From Chloroflexota bacterium (GTDB taxonomy: Bacteria > Chloroflexota > Dehalococcoidia > Bin125), in the NCBI GenBank assembly GCA_028875225.1, contig JAPPFB010000002.1, positions 186,001 through 250,000 on the forward strand: a stretch of DNA of 64,000 nt, read 5' to 3'. This document shows, piece by piece, positions 31,371-39,927 of the stretch. The notes under the pieces were generated by a model. It saw nothing but the letters and a program-made list of their open reading frames with translations. It was not told the origin of the DNA and made no database searches. Both the position numbers and the translations under genes were made by a program. The stretch's first letter is position 1. Each line of letters begins with the position of its first letter.

Positions 31371-32836
31371 CAGGCCGACATCCCGGCGCCGGGACGCATC
31401 TGTGTGCCGCCGACCGTGATTCCCGAGACCAGGACGGTCGGAATGCCGACTCCGACGGGGACCGATTGCCCCGATTTGCCGCAGGTCCAGCGACCGTCGG
31501 ACATCTCCAGGTCGTGTCCGACGCCGGTGACCTTGGACAATACGTCGGGTCCGTTGCCGATCAGGTTGACGTCGCGGATCGGCGCGCTGATCTGTCCGTT
31601 CTCAATCAGGTAGCCCTCGGTGACCGAGAAGACGAAATCGCCGTTGGTGATGTTCACCTGGCCGCCGCTGAACGCCTTGCAGTAGATGCCGTACTCGACC
31701 CGCCGGATCAGATCCTCCGGCTCGTCTTCGCCGGCGGTCATGTAGGTGTTGGTCATCCTCGGCATCGGCGAGTGGCGGAACGACTGCCGCCGACCGTTGC
31801 CCGACGGCGCGACACCGAAGTGATCGGACGAGATCCGGTCCTGCATGTAGGCGGCGAGTTGGCCGTTCTCGATCAGCAGGTTGTGCCCGGCGACTTCGCC
31901 TTCGTCGTCGATATTGACCGAACCGCGGGACAGATTGAGCGTGGCGTCGTCAATCACGGTGACCAGTTCGGAAGCGACCGATTGGCCGATCCGGTTGGAG
32001 TAGTTCGAGGTCTCCTTGCGATTGAAGTCGGCTTCGAGTCCGTGGCCCACCGCCTCGTGCAGGAGGATGCCGGAGTCGCCGGCGGCGAGCACGACCGGGA
32101 ACGTGCCGGCCGGCGCCTCCCGCGCCTCCTGTTGCAGGACTGCCTGGCGCGCAGCTTCCTCAGCCAGTGATTCCGGCGTGTGGTCGTCGAAGTAGGGCAT
32201 GCCCATGCGACCGCCGCCGCCCCAACGCGCATTGCGGCGTTCCCCGTCGATCTCGGAGAGGCAGGACACGTTGAAGCGCAGCAGCGGTTGATAGTCGGCG
32301 ACCATCCGGCCGTCGCTGCGGACAATCAGGACGCGCTTCTCTTCATCGACCATCGACGCATCGACTCGGGCAATGCTGGAGTGGTACGCGCGCGCTGCGT
32401 CGTCGGCGCGACGGAGCAAGTCCACCTTGTCGGCCAACGGCGTGGACGTGCTGGGCGAGGCGATCGCGTATCGGTCGGCGGGGTACGACTCCGCGGTGAC
32501 GTCGACGGGTTCAGCATCGCTCGCGCCATGGGCGATCTGTGCTGCCGTCGAGGCAGCGCGGCGCATGGCCTCGAGCGACAGGTCTTCGGTGTAGGCGTAG
32601 CCAATCGCGTCGCCCTCGACAACGCGGATGCCGACGCCCTGCGAGAGCGAGGCCTGGGTCGACGCCACTCGCTGATCCTCGAAACTGAGCGAACCCGCTC
32701 GCTTGTGCTCGAAGTACAGTTCGGCGAATGATCCCCCGCGTCCCAATGCAGAATCGAGGACCGACTCGGCCGCCGCTTCATCGATGCCCAGTTGGGTCGA
32801 ATAGAAGCCGATCACGTCGGCTGGTGTATCGCTCAT
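31370..32836 (-). CDS. tldD: TldD family metalloprotease, catalytic subunit
   Basis: A 488-residue subunit carrying the zinc motif HEAVGHGLEADF (about residues 260-271), the HExxxH type seen in TldD. GGSFAELYFEHKRAGSLSFEDQRV is the N-terminal conserved region, and NLIGNGPDVLSKVTGVGHDLEMSDG-CGKSGQSVPVGVG the C-terminal one. The ATG at 32836 (MSDTPADVIGF) fits the family; the longer frame is a shadow extension into the CoA-transferase gap. It is co-translated with TldE. Confidence 0.92.
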   Translation of the reverse strand: MSDTPADVIGFYSTQLGIDEAAAESVLDSALGRGGSFAELYFEHKRAGSLSFEDQRVASTQASLSQGVGIRVVEGDAIGYAYTEDLSLEAMRRAASTAAQIAHGASDAEPVDVTAESYPADRYAIASPSTSTPLADKVDLLRRADDAARAYHSSIARVDASMVDEEKRVLIVRSDGRMVADYQPLLRFNVSCLSEIDGERRNARWGGGGRMGMPYFDDHTPESLAEEAARQAVLQQEAREAPAGTFPVVLAAGDSGILLHEAVGHGLEADFNRKETSNYSNRIGQSVASELVTVIDDATLNLSRGSVNIDDEGEVAGHNLLIENGQLAAYMQDRISSDHFGVAPSGNGRRQSFRHSPMPRMTNTYMTAGEDEPEDLIRRVEYGIYCKAFSGGQVNITNGDFVFSVTEGYLIENGQISAPIRDVNLIGNGPDVLSKVTGVGHDLEMSDGRWTCGKSGQSVPVGVGIPTVLVSGITVGGTQMRPGAGMSA

Positions 32837-32855
32837 GTGCAGGTCTTTCCAGGAT

Positions 32856-34040
32856 CTAGGTCGGCAATGCCCCGCAGGAGCGGAGGAGTCCAATCTCGTC
32901 AACGCTATAGCCGCATTCCGAGAGAATCGAGTCGGCGTCGGCATTCAGTTCCGGTGCTCGTCCCTGCACTGCGCCGGGCGTATGGGAGAAGTTCCAGGGC
33001 AGACCGGTGACCCGCCGGGTTCCGTAACGGGGATCGGGGATCTCGGTCAGATAGCCGTTGGACCAGACCTGCTCCGAAGCCTCGACATCGGCGTAGCTGT
33101 TGACGGGCGCCGAGGGGATATCGGCCTCGCGTAAGCGACGCAGCCATGCATCACGGTCGGCGCTCACGAAGCACTCTTCCAGCTGAGCCTCAAGGTCCTC
33201 GGTATGCGCGAGGCGGGCCGAAGGAGTGGCGAAGCGCTCATCAGTCTCCCACTCCGGATGGCCCAACAGGCCGCAGAGCGCGCGCCAGTTCTTCTGGTCG
33301 ACCACGCCGATCACCAGCCAGCGGCCATCGGAGGCCTGGTAGAAGGTGAAGGTCGGCATGCGCCGCCGCCGCATGTGCGGCTGCTGGCCATCCTTGAGAA
33401 AGCCGGTGATGTAGACGGACTGCAGGGCAATCTGGGAGCCGAGCAGCGAGACGTCGACCTGTTGTCCTTGGCCGGAATCCCTGGCCGCCAGCAGCCCGGC
33501 CAACATCGCGATGCAGGCCTGCATCGCGCCGACCTGGTCGGCGAACCCGCCGGGCAGCGTGCGCGGCTCCTCCTCTGGTCCGAGCGCCTGGAGCGTCATC
33601 ACGCCGCCGGTGGCCTGGCCAATCACGTCGTAACCCGGTTCCCCGGCCTGTGGGCCGTCGGCGCCGAAGGCCGAAGCCGAGACCATGACGATCTTCGGAT
33701 TCCGTTGGCGGAGATTGTCGTAGCTCAGTCCGAGTCGATCCATCACGCCGGGCCGGTAGTTGTCGATCACGCCGTCACAGCGCTCGGCCATGCGCAGCGC
33801 CGCCTCGACCGCCGCCGGCTCGCGCAGGTTCAGGACCACCGATCGTTTGCCGCGGTCGTGGGCCTCGAAGTAGCGGGAGAAGCCGTCTCCCGACATGTCC
33901 GAGCCTCGGCCCGGGTCGCCGCCTGGCGGCTCGACCTTCCAGATCTCCGCTCCGAGGTCGGAGAGCAGGACGGTGGCATAGGGACCCTGCTGATAGCGGG
34001 TGAAATCGAGGATGCGATATCCCTTCAAGGGTCCTTGCAT
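32856..34040 (-). CDS. CaiB/BaiF family III CoA-transferase
   Basis: A 394-residue CoA-transferase that moves CoA between carboxylic acids. The N-terminus GYRILDFTRYQQGPYATVLLSDLGAEIWKVE, the segment DVIGQATGGVMTL and the catalytic aspartate in GGFADQVGAMQACIAMLAGL (about 170) are as in the family. It is upstream of the tldDE pair on the same strand (19-base gap) but functionally unrelated. The substrate is unknown; a second member lies at 60439-61644. Confidence 0.92.
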   Translation of the reverse strand: MQGPLKGYRILDFTRYQQGPYATVLLSDLGAEIWKVEPPGGDPGRGSDMSGDGFSRYFEAHDRGKRSVVLNLREPAAVEAALRMAERCDGVIDNYRPGVMDRLGLSYDNLRQRNPKIVMVSASAFGADGPQAGEPGYDVIGQATGGVMTLQALGPEEEPRTLPGGFADQVGAMQACIAMLAGLLAARDSGQGQQVDVSLLGSQIALQSVYITGFLKDGQQPHMRRRRMPTFTFYQASDGRWLVIGVVDQKNWRALCGLLGHPEWETDERFATPSARLAHTEDLEAQLEECFVSADRDAWLRRLREADIPSAPVNSYADVEASEQVWSNGYLTEIPDPRYGTRRVTGLPWNFSHTPGAVQGRAPELNADADSILSECGYSVDEIGLLRSCGALPT

Positions 34041-34103
34041 GCTGGAGTCCCGTCGGCTGGATCACTCTGCGCTCGTGCTACCCGGGCAGGATACCCTCGC
34101 GTC

Positions 34104-34376
34104 ATGCCGCCACGGGTCCGTCTATCTGCCGAAGACGCAGCACGGCTGCCTGCCCTCCTGGAAAGAGTCGAGGCGCTGCAGTCCGACTTTCCTGTGACGG
34201 CTGACGCTGCCAGGCAAGCCTCGTGGATTCGAGATTCCTACTCCGACGAATCTCCGCTGTCCCTGAACCTCGTCACCCTGCTGTTGTTTGAGCATGGCGT
34301 GCATCGTTCCATTGACCAGGTTTCACAAGACCTCGCTATCCTGCGCGAGGACTCGGACAACAAGCAGAACGAGTAG
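34104..34376 (+). CDS. Small hypothetical protein
   Basis: A 90-residue frame divergent from the CoA-transferase and 14 bases upstream of the NTF2-like gene. The sequence looks like a folded helical protein (AARLPALLERVEALQSDFP, LNLVTLLLFEHGVHRSIDQVSQDLAIL) rather than a shadow. I recognise no family. The GTC-ATG context has no strong ribosome site, and ATG 34104 is the first in-frame start after the divergent gene. Confidence 0.5.
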   Translation: MPPRVRLSAEDAARLPALLERVEALQSDFPVTADAARQASWIRDSYSDESPLSLNLVTLLLFEHGVHRSIDQVSQDLAILREDSDNKQNE

Positions 34377-34390
34377 CGGAAGGAACCGAC

Positions 34391-34783
34391 ATGGCACTCG
34401 ACGCAGCGGACAAGATGGAGATTCTGGAACTCGCGGCGCGCTACAACCACGCGATCGATTTCGGCGACGGCGAAGCGTGGGCGGGCACGTTCACTGAGGA
34501 TGGCGTGTTCAACGGCGGCCCGCAGCCGGTCAGCGGTCACGTCGCGCTGGCGCAGTTTGTCGCTGGCTTCGGCTCGCAGATGGCCGGCGCGCGGCACTGG
34601 ACCAACAATCACGTCGTCGACGGCGATGGCGACGATGCGACCCACAGTTGCTATCTGAACCTGATTCAGACCAAAGACGGCGGCAGCAGCGTGATCACCG
34701 GCCGCTACGACGACAAGCTTCGCAAGGTCGATGGACAGTGGCGCTTCACTGAGCGCAACGTCACGCCCGACCCCAAGGACTAA
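34391..34783 (+). CDS. NTF2-like/SnoaL-like protein
   Basis: A 130-residue cone-shaped alpha+beta protein. EILELAARYNHAIDFGDGEAWAGTFTEDGVFNGG is the family N-terminus (helix, Asp-rich turn, F-x-xDG), followed by ARHWTNNHVVDGDGDDATHSCYLNLIQ and DKLRKVDGQWRFTERNV. Such proteins include ring-hydroxylating dioxygenase beta-like subunits, isomerases and dehydratases. No role follows from the context. A GGAAGGAACC ribosome site precedes the ATG. Confidence 0.85.
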   Translation: MALDAADKMEILELAARYNHAIDFGDGEAWAGTFTEDGVFNGGPQPVSGHVALAQFVAGFGSQMAGARHWTNNHVVDGDGDDATHSCYLNLIQTKDGGSSVITGRYDDKLRKVDGQWRFTERNVTPDPKD

Positions 34784-34884
34784 GTCAACAATCTCCGGAG
34801 ACGTGAACGCGCCCACATTAGCTCGCCTGTCCGCAAGCGAATGAGGGCGCGCTTGTCACATTCGCCGGTTTGCCGGCTTGCCGG

Positions 34885-36069
34885 TTATTCCTCCATCATG
34901 TCGTCGTTGGCGCCGCTCGCTGCGGTCTCTTCTTCCTGCATCAGATCGTCTGTCGTCTCGCTCGCCGTGGCCTCGGCGCCCGCTTCGAGCTCCAGGTTCT
35001 GCTGGCTGTTGACGATGACGCCGGCGTCGCCCTGGTAGCCGACCGGAACTAACAGTGAGGCGCCGACGTAGATCAGGTTGGGATCGCTGATCCCGTTGAG
35101 CGCCATGATCGCTTCGACGGTCGTGTCGTTGGCCAGGGCGATCGCCTGCAGGCTGTCACCCTCCTCAATCAACACCGGGGCGATCGTGTGCCAGTTGGCC
35201 AGCTCGTCGGAGGCCAGCGGCGCCTCGGTGACCGCCGCCGTGATTGCGACGGATCCCTCGTCGGCCGCGACCGACTCAGTGCCCTCGTCGGCGACGACCG
35301 GGGTCGTCACGACATCCTCGGCAAAGCCAACCGGGATGACCAGTTCCTGTCCGATGCTGAGCGTCGAGGGATCGGCGATGTTGTTCAGCGTGGCTATCGC
35401 CGAGATCGTGGTGTTGTAGTTCTGGGCGATCAGCCAGAGGGTCTCACCCGGAAGCACCTGGATGGTCTCCAGATCCGTCCACGCGGCGAGGCGGGCGGCC
35501 GGATCCAGCTCGGAGAGGTCGACCGCGGGTTCTTCCGCGGCGACTGCCGCCGCGCTGGTGGTGGGTTCCGCGACCGTTGATTCGCTCGAGGCGGCGACGG
35601 TCGCTGCCTGCGTCGTCGTCGTCGCGGAGGTCGTTGGAGTTTCGGTCGCGGTCGATGTGGACGCCACGGCCGAGGCTGCGGCGCTGGTGTCAACCTGCGA
35701 GGTCACCGGCGCAGCGGGCGTCGTGGTGACGCGGGTGACCGTCGGCGCCGGCTCAGGGCCGCTACCGAACAGTTGCCAGGCGATCACGCCGGCGACGGCG
35801 GCCGGAATCACAATCGCCAGACCGACCACCGTCCAGGCGCGGCGCCGGGAAGCGCGCATGTCGGGCGCGCCGTCGTCGGCGAACGCCTCGCCAGCGGTGG
35901 CTGGAAAGTCATAGGGGTTGCCAAAGGGCGACGTCGGCTCGGCGACCGCCTGGTCGCCGGCGGCGCCACCCGCAGCAGCTTGGTGCGTCAGGGCAGGGCG
36001 CTGTTGGTCAGATGGTTGCGCCGTTCCCGGATTGAATGAACCGGACGAGGCGGCTTCCTGCAGGGACAT
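34885..36069 (-). CDS. Membrane-anchored double LysM protein
   Basis: A 394-residue protein with a Pro/Ala/Asp-rich cytoplasmic part, one membrane helix near residue 75-97 (WTVVGLAIVIPAAVAGVIAW) and a long Thr/Ala/Ser/Val-rich linker. It has two LysM modules: IQVLPGETLWLIAQNYNTTI...LSIGQELVIPVGF and VLIEEGDSLQAIALANDTTV...IYVGASLLVPVGY. The C-terminal tail is acidic. It probably binds peptidoglycan or another GlcNAc polymer. It is convergent with the NTF2-like gene. Confidence 0.85.
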   Translation of the reverse strand: MSLQEAASSGSFNPGTAQPSDQQRPALTHQAAAGGAAGDQAVAEPTSPFGNPYDFPATAGEAFADDGAPDMRASRRRAWTVVGLAIVIPAAVAGVIAWQLFGSGPEPAPTVTRVTTTPAAPVTSQVDTSAAASAVASTSTATETPTTSATTTTQAATVAASSESTVAEPTTSAAAVAAEEPAVDLSELDPAARLAAWTDLETIQVLPGETLWLIAQNYNTTISAIATLNNIADPSTLSIGQELVIPVGFAEDVVTTPVVADEGTESVAADEGSVAITAAVTEAPLASDELANWHTIAPVLIEEGDSLQAIALANDTTVEAIMALNGISDPNLIYVGASLLVPVGYQGDAGVIVNSQQNLELEAGAEATASETTDDLMQEEETAASGANDDMMEE

Positions 36070-36122
36070 CCCGGTCTCCCAACCGAGTCACCCCGCCGCA
36101 TGGTTGCCTGATGGCGTGTCGC

Positions 36123-36911
36123 TTAGCGGAATTTCGCCGGCCGCTTCTCAAGAAACGCGGCAATCGCTTCCGCATGCTCCGGTGTCTGCATCGCCCACTC
36201 TAGCGCCTCGCCCTCGCGTTGTTGCACGAGGCCGATATTCGTTTCCAGTTGATTTTGCAAAAGGAGTGATTTTACGCGGCGCATAATCGAGTCGGGATTC
36301 TGAGCCAGCTCTTCGCCGAGTGCGACGGCGCGATCGATCAGTTCGTCGTCGGGCGCCACATCGCGAACGAGGCCGGCTTCGAGCGCTTCCTGCGGCCCCA
36401 CAAATCGGCCGGTCAGGCACCAGTCAAGTGCGCGTCCCGCGCCGACCAGCCGGGGCAGCAGCGTGGTCGAGGCGGCTTCGGGCAGCAGACCCATCTTGAC
36501 GAAGCGGAACCCAAACTGCGCGCTCTCTCCGGCGATACGGAAATCGAACGGCAGGATGGTCGTCACCCCGACGCCGACGGCGTAGCCGTGAACGGCGGCG
36601 ATGAGCGGCTTGCTCGAGGTGCAGAAGTCGGTCCAGGTCTCGTCGTGTTCGTCGGCTGCGCCGGCCCGCCGTGAGGCGTCGCCGCTCTCGACGTCGGCCT
36701 GCTGCTGTTGCAGATCCAGTCCGGCACAATAGGCCCTGCCGTTTCCGGCGAAGACGATGGCGGCGACCTCGGGGTTGTTGTTGAAGCTGGTGACCGCGTC
36801 CTGCTCTTCGGCGGCCATGGCTCGGCTCCAGGCGTTGAGCTTTTCGGGACGATTCTTGCGAATGATCCCAACGGCTCCGCGCTGTTCAACCTCGATCAGT
36901 TCGTACGTCAT
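36123..36911 (-). CDS. Enoyl-CoA hydratase/isomerase family protein
   Basis: A 262-residue crotonase-fold enzyme, likely hydrating enoyl-CoA in beta-oxidation. RKNRPEKLNAWSRAM, FAGNGRAYCAGLDL (oxyanion hole), KPLIAAVHGYAVGVGVTTILPFDFRIA and FVKMGLLPEAASTTLLPRLVG are the conserved segments. The first catalytic-glutamate position (usually E in the second turn after GGG) reads GVGVTTI here; the second position reads PEAAST, so activity may be isomerase-like. ATG 36911 (MTYELIEVEQRG) is preferred over 36962. Divergent from the LysM-M23 gene. Confidence 0.9.
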   Translation of the reverse strand: MTYELIEVEQRGAVGIIRKNRPEKLNAWSRAMAAEEQDAVTSFNNNPEVAAIVFAGNGRAYCAGLDLQQQQADVESGDASRRAGAADEHDETWTDFCTSSKPLIAAVHGYAVGVGVTTILPFDFRIAGESAQFGFRFVKMGLLPEAASTTLLPRLVGAGRALDWCLTGRFVGPQEALEAGLVRDVAPDDELIDRAVALGEELAQNPDSIMRRVKSLLLQNQLETNIGLVQQREGEALEWAMQTPEHAEAIAAFLEKRPAKFR

Positions 36912-37064
36912 GGGGCAGCCAGTTCTCGCTTCCACGCTCAGGAGTGCTTGATGCGGCGACAATTGCAGCCACCAGCAGGCTGCGTTACGTCACTGGTGAG
37001 GAAGTTATCACTCCCTTGACAATGGTCCGATCTGGATGTCCCGCGTTGGTGCATAGAGTGACAT

Positions 37065-38924
37065 ATGCGCCGCTGCAGACGTGTACTGTTGCTTCCCCTG
37101 GTCGTGGTGTTCGTGATTGTCTCGGGCTGGGTTGCGGCCGGAGGCTGGAACCGAGTCTCGGCCGACACCTACACGATCCAGCCCGGCGACACGCTGTGGG
37201 AGATCGCCAATCGGTTGCAGGTCCGCATCTCCGTCTTGTTGGCGTTGAATGAGGAGATCACCTCGCCGAACAACATCTATGTCGGCCAGCAGATCCAGAT
37301 CCCCGACAATGCCGCATCCAGCGGCTCGGGACACTCTCACGGTTCTTCAACGCATTCGCACTCGACCAACTCGCGATCGTCACAACCGGACTCGGACGGT
37401 AGCGCGCAACGCCCCGGCAACACCGGCGGGCTGACGATTGTCTATCGCGTGCAGTTGGGAGACACGTTGAGCGAAATCGCGGCCTCCTACGGCGCCAGCG
37501 TCGAAGCGATTCTGCTGCTCAACCCCGGACTCAATCCCAACCTGCTCTGGGTCGGCAACGAGATCACCATCCAGCGAGGCAGCGGCCTCGGAACCAACTC
37601 GGGTACATCAGGAAGCGAACCAGCGTTGAACGCAGGAATCCGAAGTCCGGACCCGGCCCCCACGTCAATGCAGACGGTGCAGTACGTGGTCGAGCCGGGC
37701 GACTCGTGGACGGGGATCGCGGTTGCGGCCGGGATCTCATTGAGCGACTTGCGGGCCTACAACACCGAGGCCGATTTCCCCAATCTTCATCCTGGCGACA
37801 TCCTCAATGTGCCAATTCCGGACTACCGCGCGCCTGCCCTCGACCCATCCGAATCCATGCAGCTGTTGACGGAGTTGTACACGGTCAGGCCCGGCGACAA
37901 CGCCTCTCAGATTGCGCAGCACTACGACCTGACCCTTGGCGAGTTGAGTCGGCTCAACGGCGGTCTTGACCTGTCGATGATCTTCGTCGGGCAGACCCTC
38001 ACGGTGCCCTGGAACGGCGTCGCCGCGAACGCTGCGCCGGGCACTGTTCCCGCTGTTGAGGTCCGACGCCGCACCTACCGAGTGCAGCCGAACGACACAC
38101 TCTCCGGCATCGCCGAACGGCACGGCCTGACGCTCAATGAACTCCGCGAGCAGAATCCGTTGAAGCTCAGCGACCTGCTCGTCATCGGCGAGTTGCTGTA
38201 CCTGCCGGGAACCATCGATCCGCCGGTCGTGGCGGAGACTCGAACGCTGTGGGAAGCGGACACGGTCCAGTACGCCGCCGCCGCTCTGGGCGTCACTCCG
38301 CATACCTTGCTGGCCAATCATGGTTGGGTGGACAGCGGCCAGTGGCTCGGCGAGGGCACGACCTGGCGACTGCCGTTGAGGGATGGATTGCTGATCACCG
38401 TCCAACCGGGAGACACCCTTCAACAGATCGCGAACGCGCATGGCGTCGACATCGATCTGATCCTTTCCGACCCCGCCAACGGCGTCGAAGATCCGAATGC
38501 CATCGTGATTGGCCAGGAGATCATCCTGCCGCTCGCCATGCCTCAGTTCGGATGGCCCGCCTCCGGCCAGCTAACCGACCCCTTCGGACAATGCCGAAGC
38601 TGGGACTGTTCCTACCGACACCGGGGACTCGACATCGCGCTCGACTTCTACGAGCCGATCCTGGCAGCTGCCGACGGCGTCGTGACCTTCCTTGGCGGAG
38701 ACTCGCTCCTGGGCCTCGGCTGGTACGTCGAGATCGAGCATGAACACGGCTGGAAAACGGTCTACGCCCACGTGGTCGAGTTCAACGTGTCCCTGGGCCA
38801 GACGGTCAGCCGAGGCGATGTCATCGCGTACAACGGCAGCACCGGCTACAGCACCGGCCCGCACCTGCATTTCGAGGTCCATCACAATGACTGGTACGTC
38901 GATCCGCTCGTGATCCTGCCCTGA
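37065..38924 (+). CDS. Secreted LysM-repeat M23 peptidase
   Basis: A 619-residue exported cell-wall hydrolase. The signal peptide is RRCRRVLLLPLVVVFVIVSG. There are six clear LysM modules (starting near residues 35, 125, 205, 270, 340 and 440: YTIQPGDTLWEIA, YRVQLGDTLSEIA, YVVEPGDSWTGIA, YTVRPGDNASQIA, YRVQPNDTLSGIA, ITVQPGDTLQQIA) and one degenerate module between the last two (TVQYAAAALGVTP). A C-terminal LytM domain has HRGLDIALDF and STGPHLHFEVHHNDW as zinc ligands. It likely cleaves peptidoglycan outside the cell, a second M23 hydrolase beside the one at 18713. Confidence 0.92.
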   Translation: MRRCRRVLLLPLVVVFVIVSGWVAAGGWNRVSADTYTIQPGDTLWEIANRLQVRISVLLALNEEITSPNNIYVGQQIQIPDNAASSGSGHSHGSSTHSHSTNSRSSQPDSDGSAQRPGNTGGLTIVYRVQLGDTLSEIAASYGASVEAILLLNPGLNPNLLWVGNEITIQRGSGLGTNSGTSGSEPALNAGIRSPDPAPTSMQTVQYVVEPGDSWTGIAVAAGISLSDLRAYNTEADFPNLHPGDILNVPIPDYRAPALDPSESMQLLTELYTVRPGDNASQIAQHYDLTLGELSRLNGGLDLSMIFVGQTLTVPWNGVAANAAPGTVPAVEVRRRTYRVQPNDTLSGIAERHGLTLNELREQNPLKLSDLLVIGELLYLPGTIDPPVVAETRTLWEADTVQYAAAALGVTPHTLLANHGWVDSGQWLGEGTTWRLPLRDGLLITVQPGDTLQQIANAHGVDIDLILSDPANGVEDPNAIVIGQEIILPLAMPQFGWPASGQLTDPFGQCRSWDCSYRHRGLDIALDFYEPILAAADGVVTFLGGDSLLGLGWYVEIEHEHGWKTVYAHVVEFNVSLGQTVSRGDVIAYNGSTGYSTGPHLHFEVHHNDWYVDPLVILP

Positions 38925-38945
38925 CGGCCGTAACCTCCGAACCCG

Positions 38946-39920
38946 TCAATCAACGCGCGACTGAATCTCCACGCATGCGTGACGCAGGATCTCAGGACTC
39001 GGTCGGCCGTACACGTCCATGGACCGGTCGCGGTAGTCGTCGCGCTCGCGCCAGCCCGGAGGCGCCGCCTCGACCACGCCATCCAGCTCGGCCGCCGCGG
39101 ACATGGCGACCCAGGCAGCTGCATCACGATCACCGGCGGTCAGCAGCGCATCGCTGCCCCGACGAGCCGGAATCAACGCTCGCTCGAGACGCGGTACCAG
39201 CGCTGACCCAACCTCGGGCATCCTGGCGTCAAGGTGCGACCTGGCCAATGCATGCAGCCGTTCGACCGCGTCCCAGCGCCGACTCAGGTCCACAGATTCA
39301 GATTGCAGCGCCGCATTGAGTTGCGGTAGCAGCTCCGGCAACTTGAGCAGGCGGGACGCCGCGCGCAGGCGGCGCGGCATTCGCAGCGCGTCCACCCGCT
39401 CACCGACGAGCGCGCTCGCCGCCGGATAGATGCCCGAGCGCACCGCCTCGATCGCGAAGATCGGCCGTTTCGTCGAGTCGTAGTCGTCCAGGGCCACGCG
39501 GGCTCGTTGGAGAGCTCGCCGAGCTCTCAGTTGACGACCGTCGGCCGAGTGGTAGCGATCGCGAAAGCTGGCCAGCACGTCACGCAGGGTTGGATCGGCC
39601 ATGCGCAGCGTATGCATATCGGCCAGATTCCCGGCCAACGGTTCGAGATGCAACAGCTCTTCCAACTCGACCAGTGAGCCGGAAGTGATGCTATCGACGG
39701 TGACGGAAAATCCGTTCTCTTCGACCACGCCGCCTTCGTCGATCAGCGCTTCGCTGCGATGCCGAAACAGCAGGATCTGCAGCAGCGATCCTTCCCAGAC
39801 CTGGTTGCGGGCGTAGTCGCCGACGACGGCGACTCCACGGATCAGAGAGTCGCGTCCCCGATGCCGAGCGCTGATTCGCTCGGCCAGGAGCTGCCAATCA
39901 GCGCCATCTGAATCCGGCAT
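38946..39920 (-). CDS. Degenerate nucleotidyltransferase-like protein, unknown
   Basis: A 324-residue protein. RGVAVVGDYARNQVWEGSLLQILLF has the shape of the nucleotidyltransferase motif GSxARG....SDxDL, but Ser and both Asp residues are missing, so catalysis is unlikely. It is followed by a helical region rich in Arg/Leu/Ala (QLRARRALQRARVALDDYD, LRMPRRLRAASRLLKLPELLPQL), as in the accessory domain of kanamycin-type transferases. ATG 39920 is chosen over the upstream in-frame extension. It is 7 bases downstream of NAD synthase on the same strand. Confidence 0.62.
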   Translation of the reverse strand: MPDSDGADWQLLAERISARHRGRDSLIRGVAVVGDYARNQVWEGSLLQILLFRHRSEALIDEGGVVEENGFSVTVDSITSGSLVELEELLHLEPLAGNLADMHTLRMADPTLRDVLASFRDRYHSADGRQLRARRALQRARVALDDYDSTKRPIFAIEAVRSGIYPAASALVGERVDALRMPRRLRAASRLLKLPELLPQLNAALQSESVDLSRRWDAVERLHALARSHLDARMPEVGSALVPRLERALIPARRGSDALLTAGDRDAAAWVAMSAAAELDGVVEAAPPGWRERDDYRDRSMDVYGRPSPEILRHACVEIQSRVD

Positions 39921-39927
39921 GGGAGTC

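Noticed and set aside
37016-37060. TTGACA at 37016-37021 as a sigma-70 promoter for the LysM-M23 gene
   Set aside because: The -35 matches, but no -10 box lies at 16-18 bases; GCATAGAGT is about 30 bases away.
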